A stretch of 64,000 nucleotides of DNA, taken from NCBI RefSeq assembly GCF_028736035.1, contig NZ_CP117866.1, positions 6,200,001 through 6,264,000 on the forward strand. The letters are read 5' to 3'. This DNA is from Streptomyces sp. T12. Lineage in GTDB: Bacteria; Actinomycetota; Actinomycetes; Streptomycetales; Streptomycetaceae. The position numbers and the translations under genes were made by a program. Below are positions 33,672 to 41,535 of this stretch, piece after piece. Below the pieces are notes generated by a model. The model saw only the letters and a program-made list of their open reading frames with translations, was not told the DNA's origin and did no database searches. The stretch's first letter is position 1. Every line of letters begins with the position of its first letter.

Positions 33672-34940
33672 ATGGCCGAAGCACACAGCGAAGCGAGACG
33701 GATCGGTGAAGTGATCCGTCAGGCAAGGGTGTTACAGCGACGCTCGCAGAAGGACGTCGCCGCCGCGCTCGGCTACCACCAGTCCAAGGTCAGTCGCCTG
33801 GAAGGTGGCCGGGGCACAGAGGACATTCGCGTCCTGCGTGCCGTCGCGCAGGAACTCAAGATCCCACCTCAGCAGTTGGGCCTCGCCACTTCCGAAGCCT
33901 CCGCTGCCGATCCCGAAGCAGACGACATGCACCGCCGTACGTTCCTTGCTGCGAGCATCGCCGCGCTCGCAACCCCGGCCACCTCCGCTGCCGCCCACGA
34001 CGATCTCGTCCAGGCACTCCTGCCCGGCCTGAGCCTGGCGGGCACAGATGCCCCCTTGGACACAGCGGTTCTCCGGGAGCGGGTCGGGGCTGCTCGCAAG
34101 CTGTTCTACACCTGCGACTATGCGGAGCTGGAGCGCATCCTGCCCGGCCTGATCGCTGACCTCAGGCTGGCTTCCAGCAGCACGACGGACAGTGATGTGC
34201 TGTCCGCGCTGCTGGCCACGACGTACCAGACTTCCACCAGTCTCCTGCTGAAGCAGCACGACCAGGGCAATGCCTGGCTCGCGGTCGGCCGTGCGATGGC
34301 TGAGGCCGAACGCTCCGGCGACCCGGTGGTGCTGGCCTCCAGCGTCCGCGTGCAGGCCCACGTTCTGGCCCGCGAGAAGCACACAGCCCAGGCCGTCACC
34401 CTTGTCCGCCACACTGCTGATCAGCTCACCGGTTCCTACGACCGCCGCTCTCCGAAGGACCTCGCGGCTGTCGGGCTGTTGCTGCTGCGTGGCGTGACTG
34501 CAGCAAGCGGAGGTGGCGACCGCGCGGCCACCGAGGAGTTCCTCGCTGAGGCCAAAGAGGTGGCCCGGTACGTGTCCCTCGACCGGCCCGATGCCTGGGC
34601 CAACTTCAGCCCCACCAACTTCGCCCTCCACGAACTCAGTGCTCTGGTGGCCTTCGGCGACTCCGGCCTCGCACTCCAGGCCGCCCGCCCACTCATGCGC
34701 CGGCACATCCCGGTCCCTGAGCGCCGGGCGGCCCTGTGGGTGGAGGCGGCTCGTGCCTACAGCCAGCAGGGACGCCTCTCCGACGGTTACCAGGCCCTGC
34801 GCATCGCCGAGACCTGTGCCGCCCAGGACGTACGCCGACCCGCCGTCCGCGACCTGGTCGCCGACATGGCCGCCCGCGACCGTCGCCGTACCCTGCCGGA
34901 ACTGCACCACTTCAGCCGCCAACTGGGAGTTCCTGCGTGA
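33672..34940 (+). CDS. XRE-family regulator with TPR-like C-terminus
   Basis: 422 residues. The helix-turn-helix lies at about 8-65: IGEVIRQARVLQRRSQKDVA, YHQSKVSRLEGG. An internal MHRRTFLAASIAALATPA looks like a Tat signal but is characteristic of this Streptomyces family and is not at the N-terminus. The remaining ~300 residues are helical repeats. Divergent from the HATPase gene and overlapping the flavoprotein gene, it is the likely regulator of the cluster. The longer frame from 33342 is antisense to the HATPase gene. Confidence 0.85.
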   Translation: MAEAHSEARRIGEVIRQARVLQRRSQKDVAAALGYHQSKVSRLEGGRGTEDIRVLRAVAQELKIPPQQLGLATSEASAADPEADDMHRRTFLAASIAALATPATSAAAHDDLVQALLPGLSLAGTDAPLDTAVLRERVGAARKLFYTCDYAELERILPGLIADLRLASSSTTDSDVLSALLATTYQTSTSLLLKQHDQGNAWLAVGRAMAEAERSGDPVVLASSVRVQAHVLAREKHTAQAVTLVRHTADQLTGSYDRRSPKDLAAVGLLLLRGVTAASGGGDRAATEEFLAEAKEVARYVSLDRPDAWANFSPTNFALHELSALVAFGDSGLALQAARPLMRRHIPVPERRAALWVEAARAYSQQGRLSDGYQALRIAETCAAQDVRRPAVRDLVADMAARDRRRTLPELHHFSRQLGVPA

Positions 34941-35482
34941 GTGAGCCAGCCGCAACGGAGAAGAAGCCCTTCCTGTACGTCGTAGTGTGTGCCTGCGGCA
35001 TCGCTGGTGACGTCGGCAAGCTGATCACCGCTGCGCAGGAGCGGCACTGGGACGTCGGCGTCGTCGCCACTCAGCAGGGCCTCGGCTTCCTCGACGTAGA
35101 GGCGATCGAGGCACAGACCGGCTACCCGATCCGCTCTGCCTGGCGCACGCCCGGTGAGGCCCGCCCTCTGCCGCCCGCGGACGCCATCGCGGTCGCGCCG
35201 GCCACCTTCAACACGGTCAATAAGTGGGCTGCCGGCATCTCCGACACCCTCGCGCTGGGCATCCTGTGCGAGGCGTACGGCATGGGCATTCCCACCGCCG
35301 TCCTGCCGTACCTGAATGCGGCTCAGGCCGCCCACCCCGCCTACCGTCGGAGTCTGGACCAGCTGCGTGAGATGGGCGTCCTGATCGGCTCGCATGAGCC
35401 CCACAAGCCCAAGGCTGGCGGAGGCGCCGACCGATTCCACTGGGACGAGGCACTGGATTTGTTGGAGCCCAAGTTGAAATAG
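34937..35482 (+). CDS. Flavoprotein (HFCD/PPC-decarboxylase family)
   Basis: 181 residues; GTG 34937 overlaps the regulator's stop. VVCACGIAGDVGKLITAAQE (about 14-33), AIAVAPATFNTVNKWAAGISDTLALG (about 86-111) and the Pro-rich TAVLPYLN match the homo-oligomeric flavin-containing Cys decarboxylase fold, which includes PPC decarboxylases and peptide decarboxylases. The catalytic His and the N-K-W segment suggest an FMN site. It may modify a pathway intermediate; the role is not known. Confidence 0.87.
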   Translation: MSEPAATEKKPFLYVVVCACGIAGDVGKLITAAQERHWDVGVVATQQGLGFLDVEAIEAQTGYPIRSAWRTPGEARPLPPADAIAVAPATFNTVNKWAAGISDTLALGILCEAYGMGIPTAVLPYLNAAQAAHPAYRRSLDQLREMGVLIGSHEPHKPKAGGGADRFHWDEALDLLEPKLK

Positions 35483-35511
35483 CTGTGCAGGAACCCCAGC
35501 CAGGATCTCTG

Positions 35512-35528
35512 GGAGGAGCTGCTCCTCC
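35512..35528. promoter_or_regulatory. 17-bp palindrome before the HEPN/ATPase pair
   Basis: GGAGGAGC and GCTCCTCC around a single base, 17 bases before the HEPN gene start. With a one-base centre it cannot form a hairpin, so it is a candidate protein-binding site. Confidence 0.45.
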
Positions 35529-35545
35529 GCCACTATCCTGATGCG

Positions 35546-35962
35546 ATGGTCGATGTGGGGGTAAGCGAGCTGCGGCGAAGCCGCGAGCGGCTCGCGAAGC
35601 AGGGAGAGGCCGCAGAGCAAGCAGGGGATGGGGCAAGCGGCGGGCTACTGCTCTTCTATGCTGCCGAGTGCGGGTTGAAGGCTGAGGTGTTGCGCTGGAT
35701 TCTGCAGCGCGAAGACACATCTGCCCTACCCAGCGACCTGCGATCGCACGATCTGCGCCGCCTGGCCAAGGCACTGAATCTGCAGGACCCTACCCCCGGG
35801 CAAGACCCATTGCGCTGCCGTCGCCACAAGGACAGTACTTGGATCGAGAGCCATCAGCTGCATGAGGCATGGCGCTATGGTGCAGAACTGCGCGCAGATG
35901 ATCAGAAGGCTGCGCTGGAAGCATTGAAGTCACTGGTGAAGGACGCCAGGAAAGGATCTTGA
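35546..35962 (+). CDS. Small HEPN-like protein
   Basis: 138 residues, mainly helical. The patterns GGLLLFYAAECGLKAEVLRWIL (about 32-53) and, later, HDLRRLAKALNL and HEAWRYGAELR are those of HEPN-domain proteins, in which a helix with E-C-x-L-K and a C-terminal R-Y helix recur. A clear R-x4-6-H pair is not evident. The stop lies a few bases from the start of the large ATPase gene, forming a two-gene unit like HEPN toxin/partner systems. Confidence 0.65.
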   Translation: MVDVGVSELRRSRERLAKQGEAAEQAGDGASGGLLLFYAAECGLKAEVLRWILQREDTSALPSDLRSHDLRRLAKALNLQDPTPGQDPLRCRRHKDSTWIESHQLHEAWRYGAELRADDQKAALEALKSLVKDARKGS

Positions 35963-35967
35963 GCGTT

Positions 35968-38643
35968 ATGGCTGGCAAGCTCTTCACCTGGGTGGACATC
36001 GACTCTCAACTGGCGTTGGCAGCTGTCGAGGGCCGGTGGCCCCAGTGGTTGCTTGAGGTCGACGCCTGGTGGGACGCACTGGAGCTGACGGTTCGGCCGG
36101 GTACTGAGAACGCGGCCGTCCGCGACTGGCTGGACAGCCAGTTCGGCCTCGGATCAGCCACTGAACCAGGCGCGGGCCTGGAACTCGCCCTGGACCGTCC
36201 CAAATCTCACACCCCCCAATCGCTGCCTGTACGCCTGGTTGAAGCGATCGATTCCGGAGCAGCCCCACGCCGTCCAAAACTCAGTGAACGTCGTGTCACC
36301 TCGGCGCTGGGGGACGCGCTGCCGCGTCCAGAGAATGCTCAGTTCGTTAGCGACAAGCAACTCATCGCATTCCACTCCTTCAAGGGCGGCGTGGGGCGCA
36401 CGTTGCACGCCGTGGCGCTGGCTGACTTCCTGGCCTCCCAAGGCCAGCATGTTCTCCTCGTGGACGCTGACCTGGAGGCCCCCGGCATTACCTGGATGTA
36501 CCAAGCGCAGGGTGGGCGTTGTGATATCGCGTACGAGGACGTGCTCGCCCTCCTGCACGCTTCCAAGCAGGGCGACCCTACCCAGGCCGTGGAAATCGCT
36601 GCCGCGTACCTTCCTAACCAGCGTGTCTCGCGCTATCCGGGGCCAGGCCGTGTGACCGTGCTACCCGTCAGCCGACGTGTCCGGCTCGGCCCACCCCGCA
36701 TCGGTCCCACCGACCTATTGACCGAGGATCGTTCACCGTACTTTCTCAGTGAATCTCTTGCGGCCCTCGCTGTCGCGGCTGAAGTCGACACCGTCGTACT
36801 GGACTTGCGTGCCGGAGCATCTGAGCTGGCGGCGCCCATCTTGCTGGACCCCCGCGTTACTCGGATCTTCGTCACTACAGTCAGTAGCCAATCCCTTCAG
36901 GGGACCGAGACCATGATCCGACAATTGGGGGCCCAGTCTCCGGCGGTAGCACGAACGGATCCGACCCCCGGCGCGATCGTGACGCAGTACCGACTCGACG
37001 TCCATGACCTGCATGCCGAGGAAGCACGAAGGGGCCTCTCCGCAGCGCTGTCGTCGGCCATTGCCGTGGCGGCCACTGATGAGTACACCTCAGAGGATCT
37101 CGCGGTTGACGAACAAGTCCTGACCAAGCCGCTGCTGAGTCCATTCCGCGAAGAGCTGCTCGCGCTGCCGCAGAGCTGGGACGCAGTTGTGGAGGTCATC
37201 CGGCGCTGTGGTCTGCCCGGCTTGCTCAGTGAGTTCGCACCAAGCGTCAAGCGGGCAGGACCGACGTCCGCGGACCAGCCGTCAACCCTGGACGAGCGTC
37301 GACGTGCGCTGGAAAGCACAGCAGGTCGTCTCGTCTTCGCTGAGCGACAGGGTATGGATTCCAGTCTCGGTTTCCTCACAACCGAGCCGGTACGTCGCCT
37401 GATTGCAGATCACAGCACCGACCTTCCAGTGGCGGTCGTCGTCGGCGCGAAAGGCGCAGGAAAGACATTTACGTTCGCCAGGATGTGCACTGCGGGGACA
37501 TGGGATGCTTTTGCGCGCGAGAACGATCAGAGTGTCGAGCGCACAGCAATGGTCGTCCCTGTCCTGGACCCGGCCAACATCGCGGAGCCGCAAACTGGCG
37601 GGTTGTCACCGCAGTCGCTCCGAGACCGCGCGGCAGATGGGCGAGGCGTCACCGCTGATGAAATCCGAAGCCATCTAAACGCCGGCCTCGGGGATGCCCG
37701 TGCCCATGACACAGAGTTCTGGAGGTTGCGCTGGCTGGATTGCTTGGCCTGGTCAGCCGGTGCTGCACAGGAAGATTCTGCCGAAGAATTTCTAATCCGC
37801 CGGACCCTGGACACGTCCGGAGCCTGTCTTTTCGTGATCGACGGCTTGGAGGACTGGCTGGATTCCCTGGATTCGGAGCCTCGGCGTATCGCCCTTCGAA
37901 CGCTATTGATTGAGGTTCCAGCCTGGCTCCGGCGCCTTCGTAATCGCTCGCTCGGCCTCGTGGTATTCGTGCGTCAGGACCTGGTTCGCGCGGCGATCAA
38001 GCAGAACCTCGGGCAGTTCCTCGACCGCTATGCGCCCTACGAGCTCCGCTGGGACACCGAAGACGCACTCCGACTCTCGCTGTGGATTGCGTCAAGTGCC
38101 AGCGCAGTAAGTACGCCAGAGTCGCCGATCGCGGACATGTTCTTCGAGGAGATCGTCCAGGCGCTCCTTCCCCTGTGGGGCGCGAAGCTCGGCACCGAGA
38201 ATTCGCGTGAAGCGTGGACAGAGAGGTGGGTCCCTGCGGCTCTTGCGGACTTCAATGAACAGATCCAAGCCCGCGATGTCGTCCGTTTCCTGCGCGAGGC
38301 GGCTGCCGCGTCCACCGGCGACGAGCGCTGGTCGGACCGCGTGTTGACCCCTGCGGCCATGCGTCGTGCATTGGGTGCGTGCAGTCGTGCAAAGGTGGAG
38401 GAGATCAACCAGGAGAACCCTCGCCTCGGGAAGCTCTTGCGGCACATGGCAACCTTCTCGGACTCCGTCAAGATGCCCTTTGATGCAGCTGACCTGAACC
38501 TGACCTCGGATGACGTCGATGCCCTGGAGCAGTGGGGCGCGCTGGCCAGAGACGCCGACGGCCGCTACCGAATGCCTGAGATCTACCGACATGCGCTCGG
38601 ATTCCGCACACAGGGCAGGGCACGCGTGGTTCGAAGTCTGTGA
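35968..38643 (+). CDS. ParA/MinD-like ATPase fused to a second P-loop NTPase
   Basis: 891 residues from ATG 35968 (TTG 35959 is an alternative). N-terminal ~135 residues are helical. Then a ParA-type deviant Walker A, FHSFKGGVGRT (about 137-147), with LLVDADLEAPG, and farther on VLDLRAGASEL. A second P loop, VVGAKGAGKTFT, lies near residue 493, with FVIDGLEDWL (about 628) as Walker B and FVRQDL beyond. The C-terminus is helical and winged-helix-like (LEQWGALARDADGRYRMPEI). Coupled to the HEPN gene, it looks like the sensor/regulator of a conflict system. I do not know a named equivalent. Confidence 0.72.
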   Translation: MAGKLFTWVDIDSQLALAAVEGRWPQWLLEVDAWWDALELTVRPGTENAAVRDWLDSQFGLGSATEPGAGLELALDRPKSHTPQSLPVRLVEAIDSGAAPRRPKLSERRVTSALGDALPRPENAQFVSDKQLIAFHSFKGGVGRTLHAVALADFLASQGQHVLLVDADLEAPGITWMYQAQGGRCDIAYEDVLALLHASKQGDPTQAVEIAAAYLPNQRVSRYPGPGRVTVLPVSRRVRLGPPRIGPTDLLTEDRSPYFLSESLAALAVAAEVDTVVLDLRAGASELAAPILLDPRVTRIFVTTVSSQSLQGTETMIRQLGAQSPAVARTDPTPGAIVTQYRLDVHDLHAEEARRGLSAALSSAIAVAATDEYTSEDLAVDEQVLTKPLLSPFREELLALPQSWDAVVEVIRRCGLPGLLSEFAPSVKRAGPTSADQPSTLDERRRALESTAGRLVFAERQGMDSSLGFLTTEPVRRLIADHSTDLPVAVVVGAKGAGKTFTFARMCTAGTWDAFARENDQSVERTAMVVPVLDPANIAEPQTGGLSPQSLRDRAADGRGVTADEIRSHLNAGLGDARAHDTEFWRLRWLDCLAWSAGAAQEDSAEEFLIRRTLDTSGACLFVIDGLEDWLDSLDSEPRRIALRTLLIEVPAWLRRLRNRSLGLVVFVRQDLVRAAIKQNLGQFLDRYAPYELRWDTEDALRLSLWIASSASAVSTPESPIADMFFEEIVQALLPLWGAKLGTENSREAWTERWVPAALADFNEQIQARDVVRFLREAAAASTGDERWSDRVLTPAAMRRALGACSRAKVEEINQENPRLGKLLRHMATFSDSVKMPFDAADLNLTSDDVDALEQWGALARDADGRYRMPEIYRHALGFRTQGRARVVRSL

Positions 38644-39021
38644 AGCCCGGAACACCGTTATCTTCTGGCGACAGAGACGACTACCTCTTCCACTGAGTCA
38701 ACGTGCGCTGCGACGGCACCGTTCGGGAATGCCTCGACGCCCACGCCGCTGTCGTCGGATGCCCTGACTGAACGGCTCTTGACCAAGGCCGACTTGGGTG
38801 TCGACTACCCCCGTAAGGATCTGAGGGGCGAGCGGTGGAGCCACCTGCTTTAGTTGCCGGTTAGCACAACGTCGTCAAACAGGAGGCGATCTGCACTGGC
38901 AACGTCCTGGCGATGGTCTGCGGCTCGTGGACGCCAACCTGGGAGAGATGTTTGCCAAGCCCCAGGTCTCTCTGCTCCTGGCCCCTCTGCCTTGGCAGAG
39001 GGGCTCGGTGTAAGCGCCGAA
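38644..39021. other. Convergent intergenic region
   Basis: 378 bp between the ATPase gene and the relaxase gene. A short frame near 38766-38854 (LTERLLTKADLGVDYPRKD) may be a gene remnant. The rest, apart from the terminator listed next, shows nothing. Confidence 0.4.
38981..39004. terminator. Hairpin between convergent genes
   Basis: A perfect 10-bp stem, GCCCCTCTGC with GCAGAGGGGC, and a 4-base loop, placed 17 bases from the relaxase stop. It could end transcription from both sides. Confidence 0.75.
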
Positions 39022-40734
39022 TCATCGGGCCCTGCGGGCTTGATTGTTACGGCTCGCCGAAGGCCGGGCAGCGCGACCGTTGCCCTTGGCCGCGGCGGTG
39101 GTGGGTTCGGACATCAGGGTCGCGTCGGCGGACAGGGCGGCCATGCGGCGCAGTCGCCACACCAGCACATCGCTGACTGAGTCCGCCGTCTGCAACTCCT
39201 TCTGTCTGGCAGCCTCGACCAGAAGATGGGTCGGGTCATATCCGGCAGTCTCCGTGTCTGAGAGGGTGGCTGCGAGCGCGTACCAACCCGGTTCGGCCAG
39301 GATCCGTTCCGCGAGTTCCGGTACTGCCTGACGCAGATGGCTAACCTGCTTGTGCCGCAACGGCTGAGACAGGCATCGGCCCCGCTGATACAGGATCCCC
39401 AGCGGGATGTCGGCGGCGGTCCGGTAGGCGGCGCGCAGGTGCTCGGCGGCCTGGCGGGCGGCAGCGGCCTGCTGGGCATGGTCCTTCTTCGCATGCCAGT
39501 GGGCGGCGGCGGTCACGAGGAAGAACAGCATGTCGATCGCCATCGCGGTGGCGGCACCGTCTTCCCCGCGGCCGAGTGCGGGCCCGCTGCACACGAGATC
39601 GCGCGCAGCCTGATGCAGGGCGCGGTCGTGCCCGAGCTCGGCCTGAACGTGGGAGCGGGTGGCCCGCTCGAACACGAAGGCCGCCTCACGCAGTTCGGCA
39701 CGGGTGTGGGCGGCGGAGGTCTTGGCGAGCGCGTCTAGGACCTCCCCGGCGGCAGCCATGTGCGCGGCGACCTGGGCGTCCTCGCCGTGATCGATGACCA
39801 ATAGCGCCTGCCATGCGGCCGTGGCCGTCCGGCGCCGCGCTGTGGCCGGCCCACTCGGTGCTTCGACGGAGGGCGTATCTGCGTTCGGGCTCGGGGTGTT
39901 GCCGGAGAAGCGTTTGCGGATGCGGGGCAGAGACAGGTCGGGGGCGAGTGTGGATCCGGCGTAGTAGACCGGCTCCTTGTCCCCGTTGCGGTCGTCGGGC
40001 AGGGCGACCTTGTAGCCCTGCAGCTCGCCGGAGGGCAGCACCTTGGTGCGTACGAGAAGTCCGGCGTCCTTGAGGCGGCCGAGGAACTCGTCCGTGGAGG
40101 TGGCGCCAGCGACCGCGCGACGCACGGTCTCGCGCAGTTCCTCGCGTGCGGTGCGGTCCCGGCTCTCGCGTTCGGCCTTGTGCCGTTCGGGGCTGGTGGG
40201 TGGCTTGGCGGCGGTGCCGTCGCCGGGCGCGACGCGGCGCAGGTTGTAGTCGACTTCGATGAGGCGGCATTCGGCCTGGGCGCGACGGGCCTCGTTGTGC
40301 AGGCGGGGCCGACGGCCGTCGTCCCGGACCAGGGTTGCGATGATGTGGATGTGGTCGTCGGCGTGCCGGACGGCTGCCCACCGGCAGGCTTGCTCGTCGC
40401 CGTCGGGGGCGATGCCGGTGGCGGCGACCATGCGGCGGGCGATGGCCGCCCAGTCCTCGTCGGACAAGGTCGGGTCCTCCGGGGCGGCCCGCACGGACAG
40501 GTGCCACACGTGTTTCTCGGGGCGCTTGCCGACGGGCAGGGCGTTGACGGGCTGGTCGAGCAGGCGCTGAAGCTGCTCATAGCTAGCCTTCGGGTCGCGG
40601 CCGGGGTCGGGGGTGAGCGGGTCGAAGGTGGCTACCAGGTGCGGGTCGATGTGCTCCTCTGCGGTACCGGGGCCGTAGAGGTAGTTGATGAGCCCGATCG
40701 TCTCGCTGCCGCGGTCGTGGATGCTAGGGATCAC
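39022..40734 (-). CDS. Relaxase/mobilization nuclease
   Basis: 570 residues. The N-terminal MIPSIHDRGS, INYLYGPG and HLVATFDPL are typical of actinobacterial relaxases, and the HUH-type metal site reads RHADDHIHIIATL (H124, H128, H130). Candidate catalytic Tyr residues lie at 18-20. The C-terminal half is a helical domain of unknown role. It nicks at oriT and leads the DNA strand during transfer. GTG 40734 overlaps the stop of the MobC-like gene, and no coupling protein gene is near. Confidence 0.88.
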   Translation of the reverse strand: MIPSIHDRGSETIGLINYLYGPGTAEEHIDPHLVATFDPLTPDPGRDPKASYEQLQRLLDQPVNALPVGKRPEKHVWHLSVRAAPEDPTLSDEDWAAIARRMVAATGIAPDGDEQACRWAAVRHADDHIHIIATLVRDDGRRPRLHNEARRAQAECRLIEVDYNLRRVAPGDGTAAKPPTSPERHKAERESRDRTAREELRETVRRAVAGATSTDEFLGRLKDAGLLVRTKVLPSGELQGYKVALPDDRNGDKEPVYYAGSTLAPDLSLPRIRKRFSGNTPSPNADTPSVEAPSGPATARRRTATAAWQALLVIDHGEDAQVAAHMAAAGEVLDALAKTSAAHTRAELREAAFVFERATRSHVQAELGHDRALHQAARDLVCSGPALGRGEDGAATAMAIDMLFFLVTAAAHWHAKKDHAQQAAAARQAAEHLRAAYRTAADIPLGILYQRGRCLSQPLRHKQVSHLRQAVPELAERILAEPGWYALAATLSDTETAGYDPTHLLVEAARQKELQTADSVSDVLVWRLRRMAALSADATLMSEPTTAAAKGNGRAARPSASRNNQARRAR

Positions 40735-41339
40735 TCAGCGGCACCGCCATCGCGGTGGGCGAGCAGGGCATCGACGGCATCCTCCATACGGCGGGCAGCG
40801 CTGCGCACGGCCTTGGCACCCGTGTCCAGATGGGGTGCGTCGGCGCCGGAGTTGAGGGCCCTGGTGATCTGGTTGAACAGGCCGTGGATGCGGCCGAGGT
40901 GCCGGCGGGCGGCGAACAGCTCGTCGATGACGTGCCGTTCGGTGGCGATCTCGGCGGCGGTGCGGTTCAGGTCGCGGGCGGCCTTGTCGACGGCATAGGC
41001 GAGGAAGGCGGCATTGGACATGTGGCAGTGGGCGGCGGCGTCGGTGAAGCGCTGGAACTCGGTGTCGTTCATGCGGCAGCTGGGCTGGTGCAGACGCTTG
41101 CGTGAATTCGGCTGACGAGCGCGCTGACGTCTCTTCGAGACGGACTCGGTCGGCCGTTCCCCTCCCTGCTGCGGTCCGCCCTCGGTCGCAGCCTGAGGCT
41201 CCGGTGCCCCCTGGCGCTGGGCTGTTCCCGCCACCCCTGGGGCGGGAATCCCGGGAGCATTGCTCCCGGGACAACTTGCTGCGCTGTCTGGGGCTGAGGT
41301 GGTGTGCATCTGCTCCTGAGCTGTGGGCAGTTCGTGCAT
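40731..41339 (-). CDS. MobC-like mobilization accessory protein
   Basis: 202 residues: ~85 low-complexity Gln/Pro/Ser residues, then RMNDTEFQRFTDAAAHCHMSN, a ribbon-helix-helix start, and a coiled helix pair (HVIDELFAARRHLGRIHGLFNQI) typical of MobC/relaxosome proteins. GGAGC lies 7 bases before the ATG. It probably binds oriT and recruits the relaxase encoded next to it. Confidence 0.8.
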   Translation of the reverse strand: MHELPTAQEQMHTTSAPDSAASCPGSNAPGIPAPGVAGTAQRQGAPEPQAATEGGPQQGGERPTESVSKRRQRARQPNSRKRLHQPSCRMNDTEFQRFTDAAAHCHMSNAAFLAYAVDKAARDLNRTAAEIATERHVIDELFAARRHLGRIHGLFNQITRALNSGADAPHLDTGAKAVRSAARRMEDAVDALLAHRDGGAAE

Positions 41340-41388
41340 GGTGGTGCTCCGGTGCTCCGGTGCTGAGGGGGCGGGAGGCGTGTCACGT

Positions 41389-41508
41389 GCGTCGCATCCG
41401 TCCCATGCCTGGTCAGCACAGGTACGGACGCTCGGGCAGGTACGGAGGTGTCCGTCCCGGTGAGGACATCCGTCCCCGCGCTGACCTGCGCGGGGACGGA
41501 TGCGACGC
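41389..41508. repeat. Nested inverted repeats; candidate oriT
   Basis: Outer perfect 16-bp arms: GCGTCGCATCCGTCCC at 41389 and its complement at 41493-41508. The right arm also pairs in a perfect 15-bp stem, 41467-41481 with 41488-41502, loop TGACCT. Related direct repeats GGTACGGA lie between. It stands just upstream of the MobC-relaxase operon, where oriT is usually found, and 28 bases after the stop of the DUF3631 gene, so a terminator role is the alternative. Confidence 0.65.
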
Positions 41509-41535
41509 AGTGATACGGACCGAGGGGGAGGCGGG

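Noticed and set aside
33672..34940. Tat-exported protein, from the RRTFLAASIAALA segment
   Set aside because: The segment is internal, about 90 residues after a cytoplasmic helix-turn-helix, and is a feature of this regulator family.
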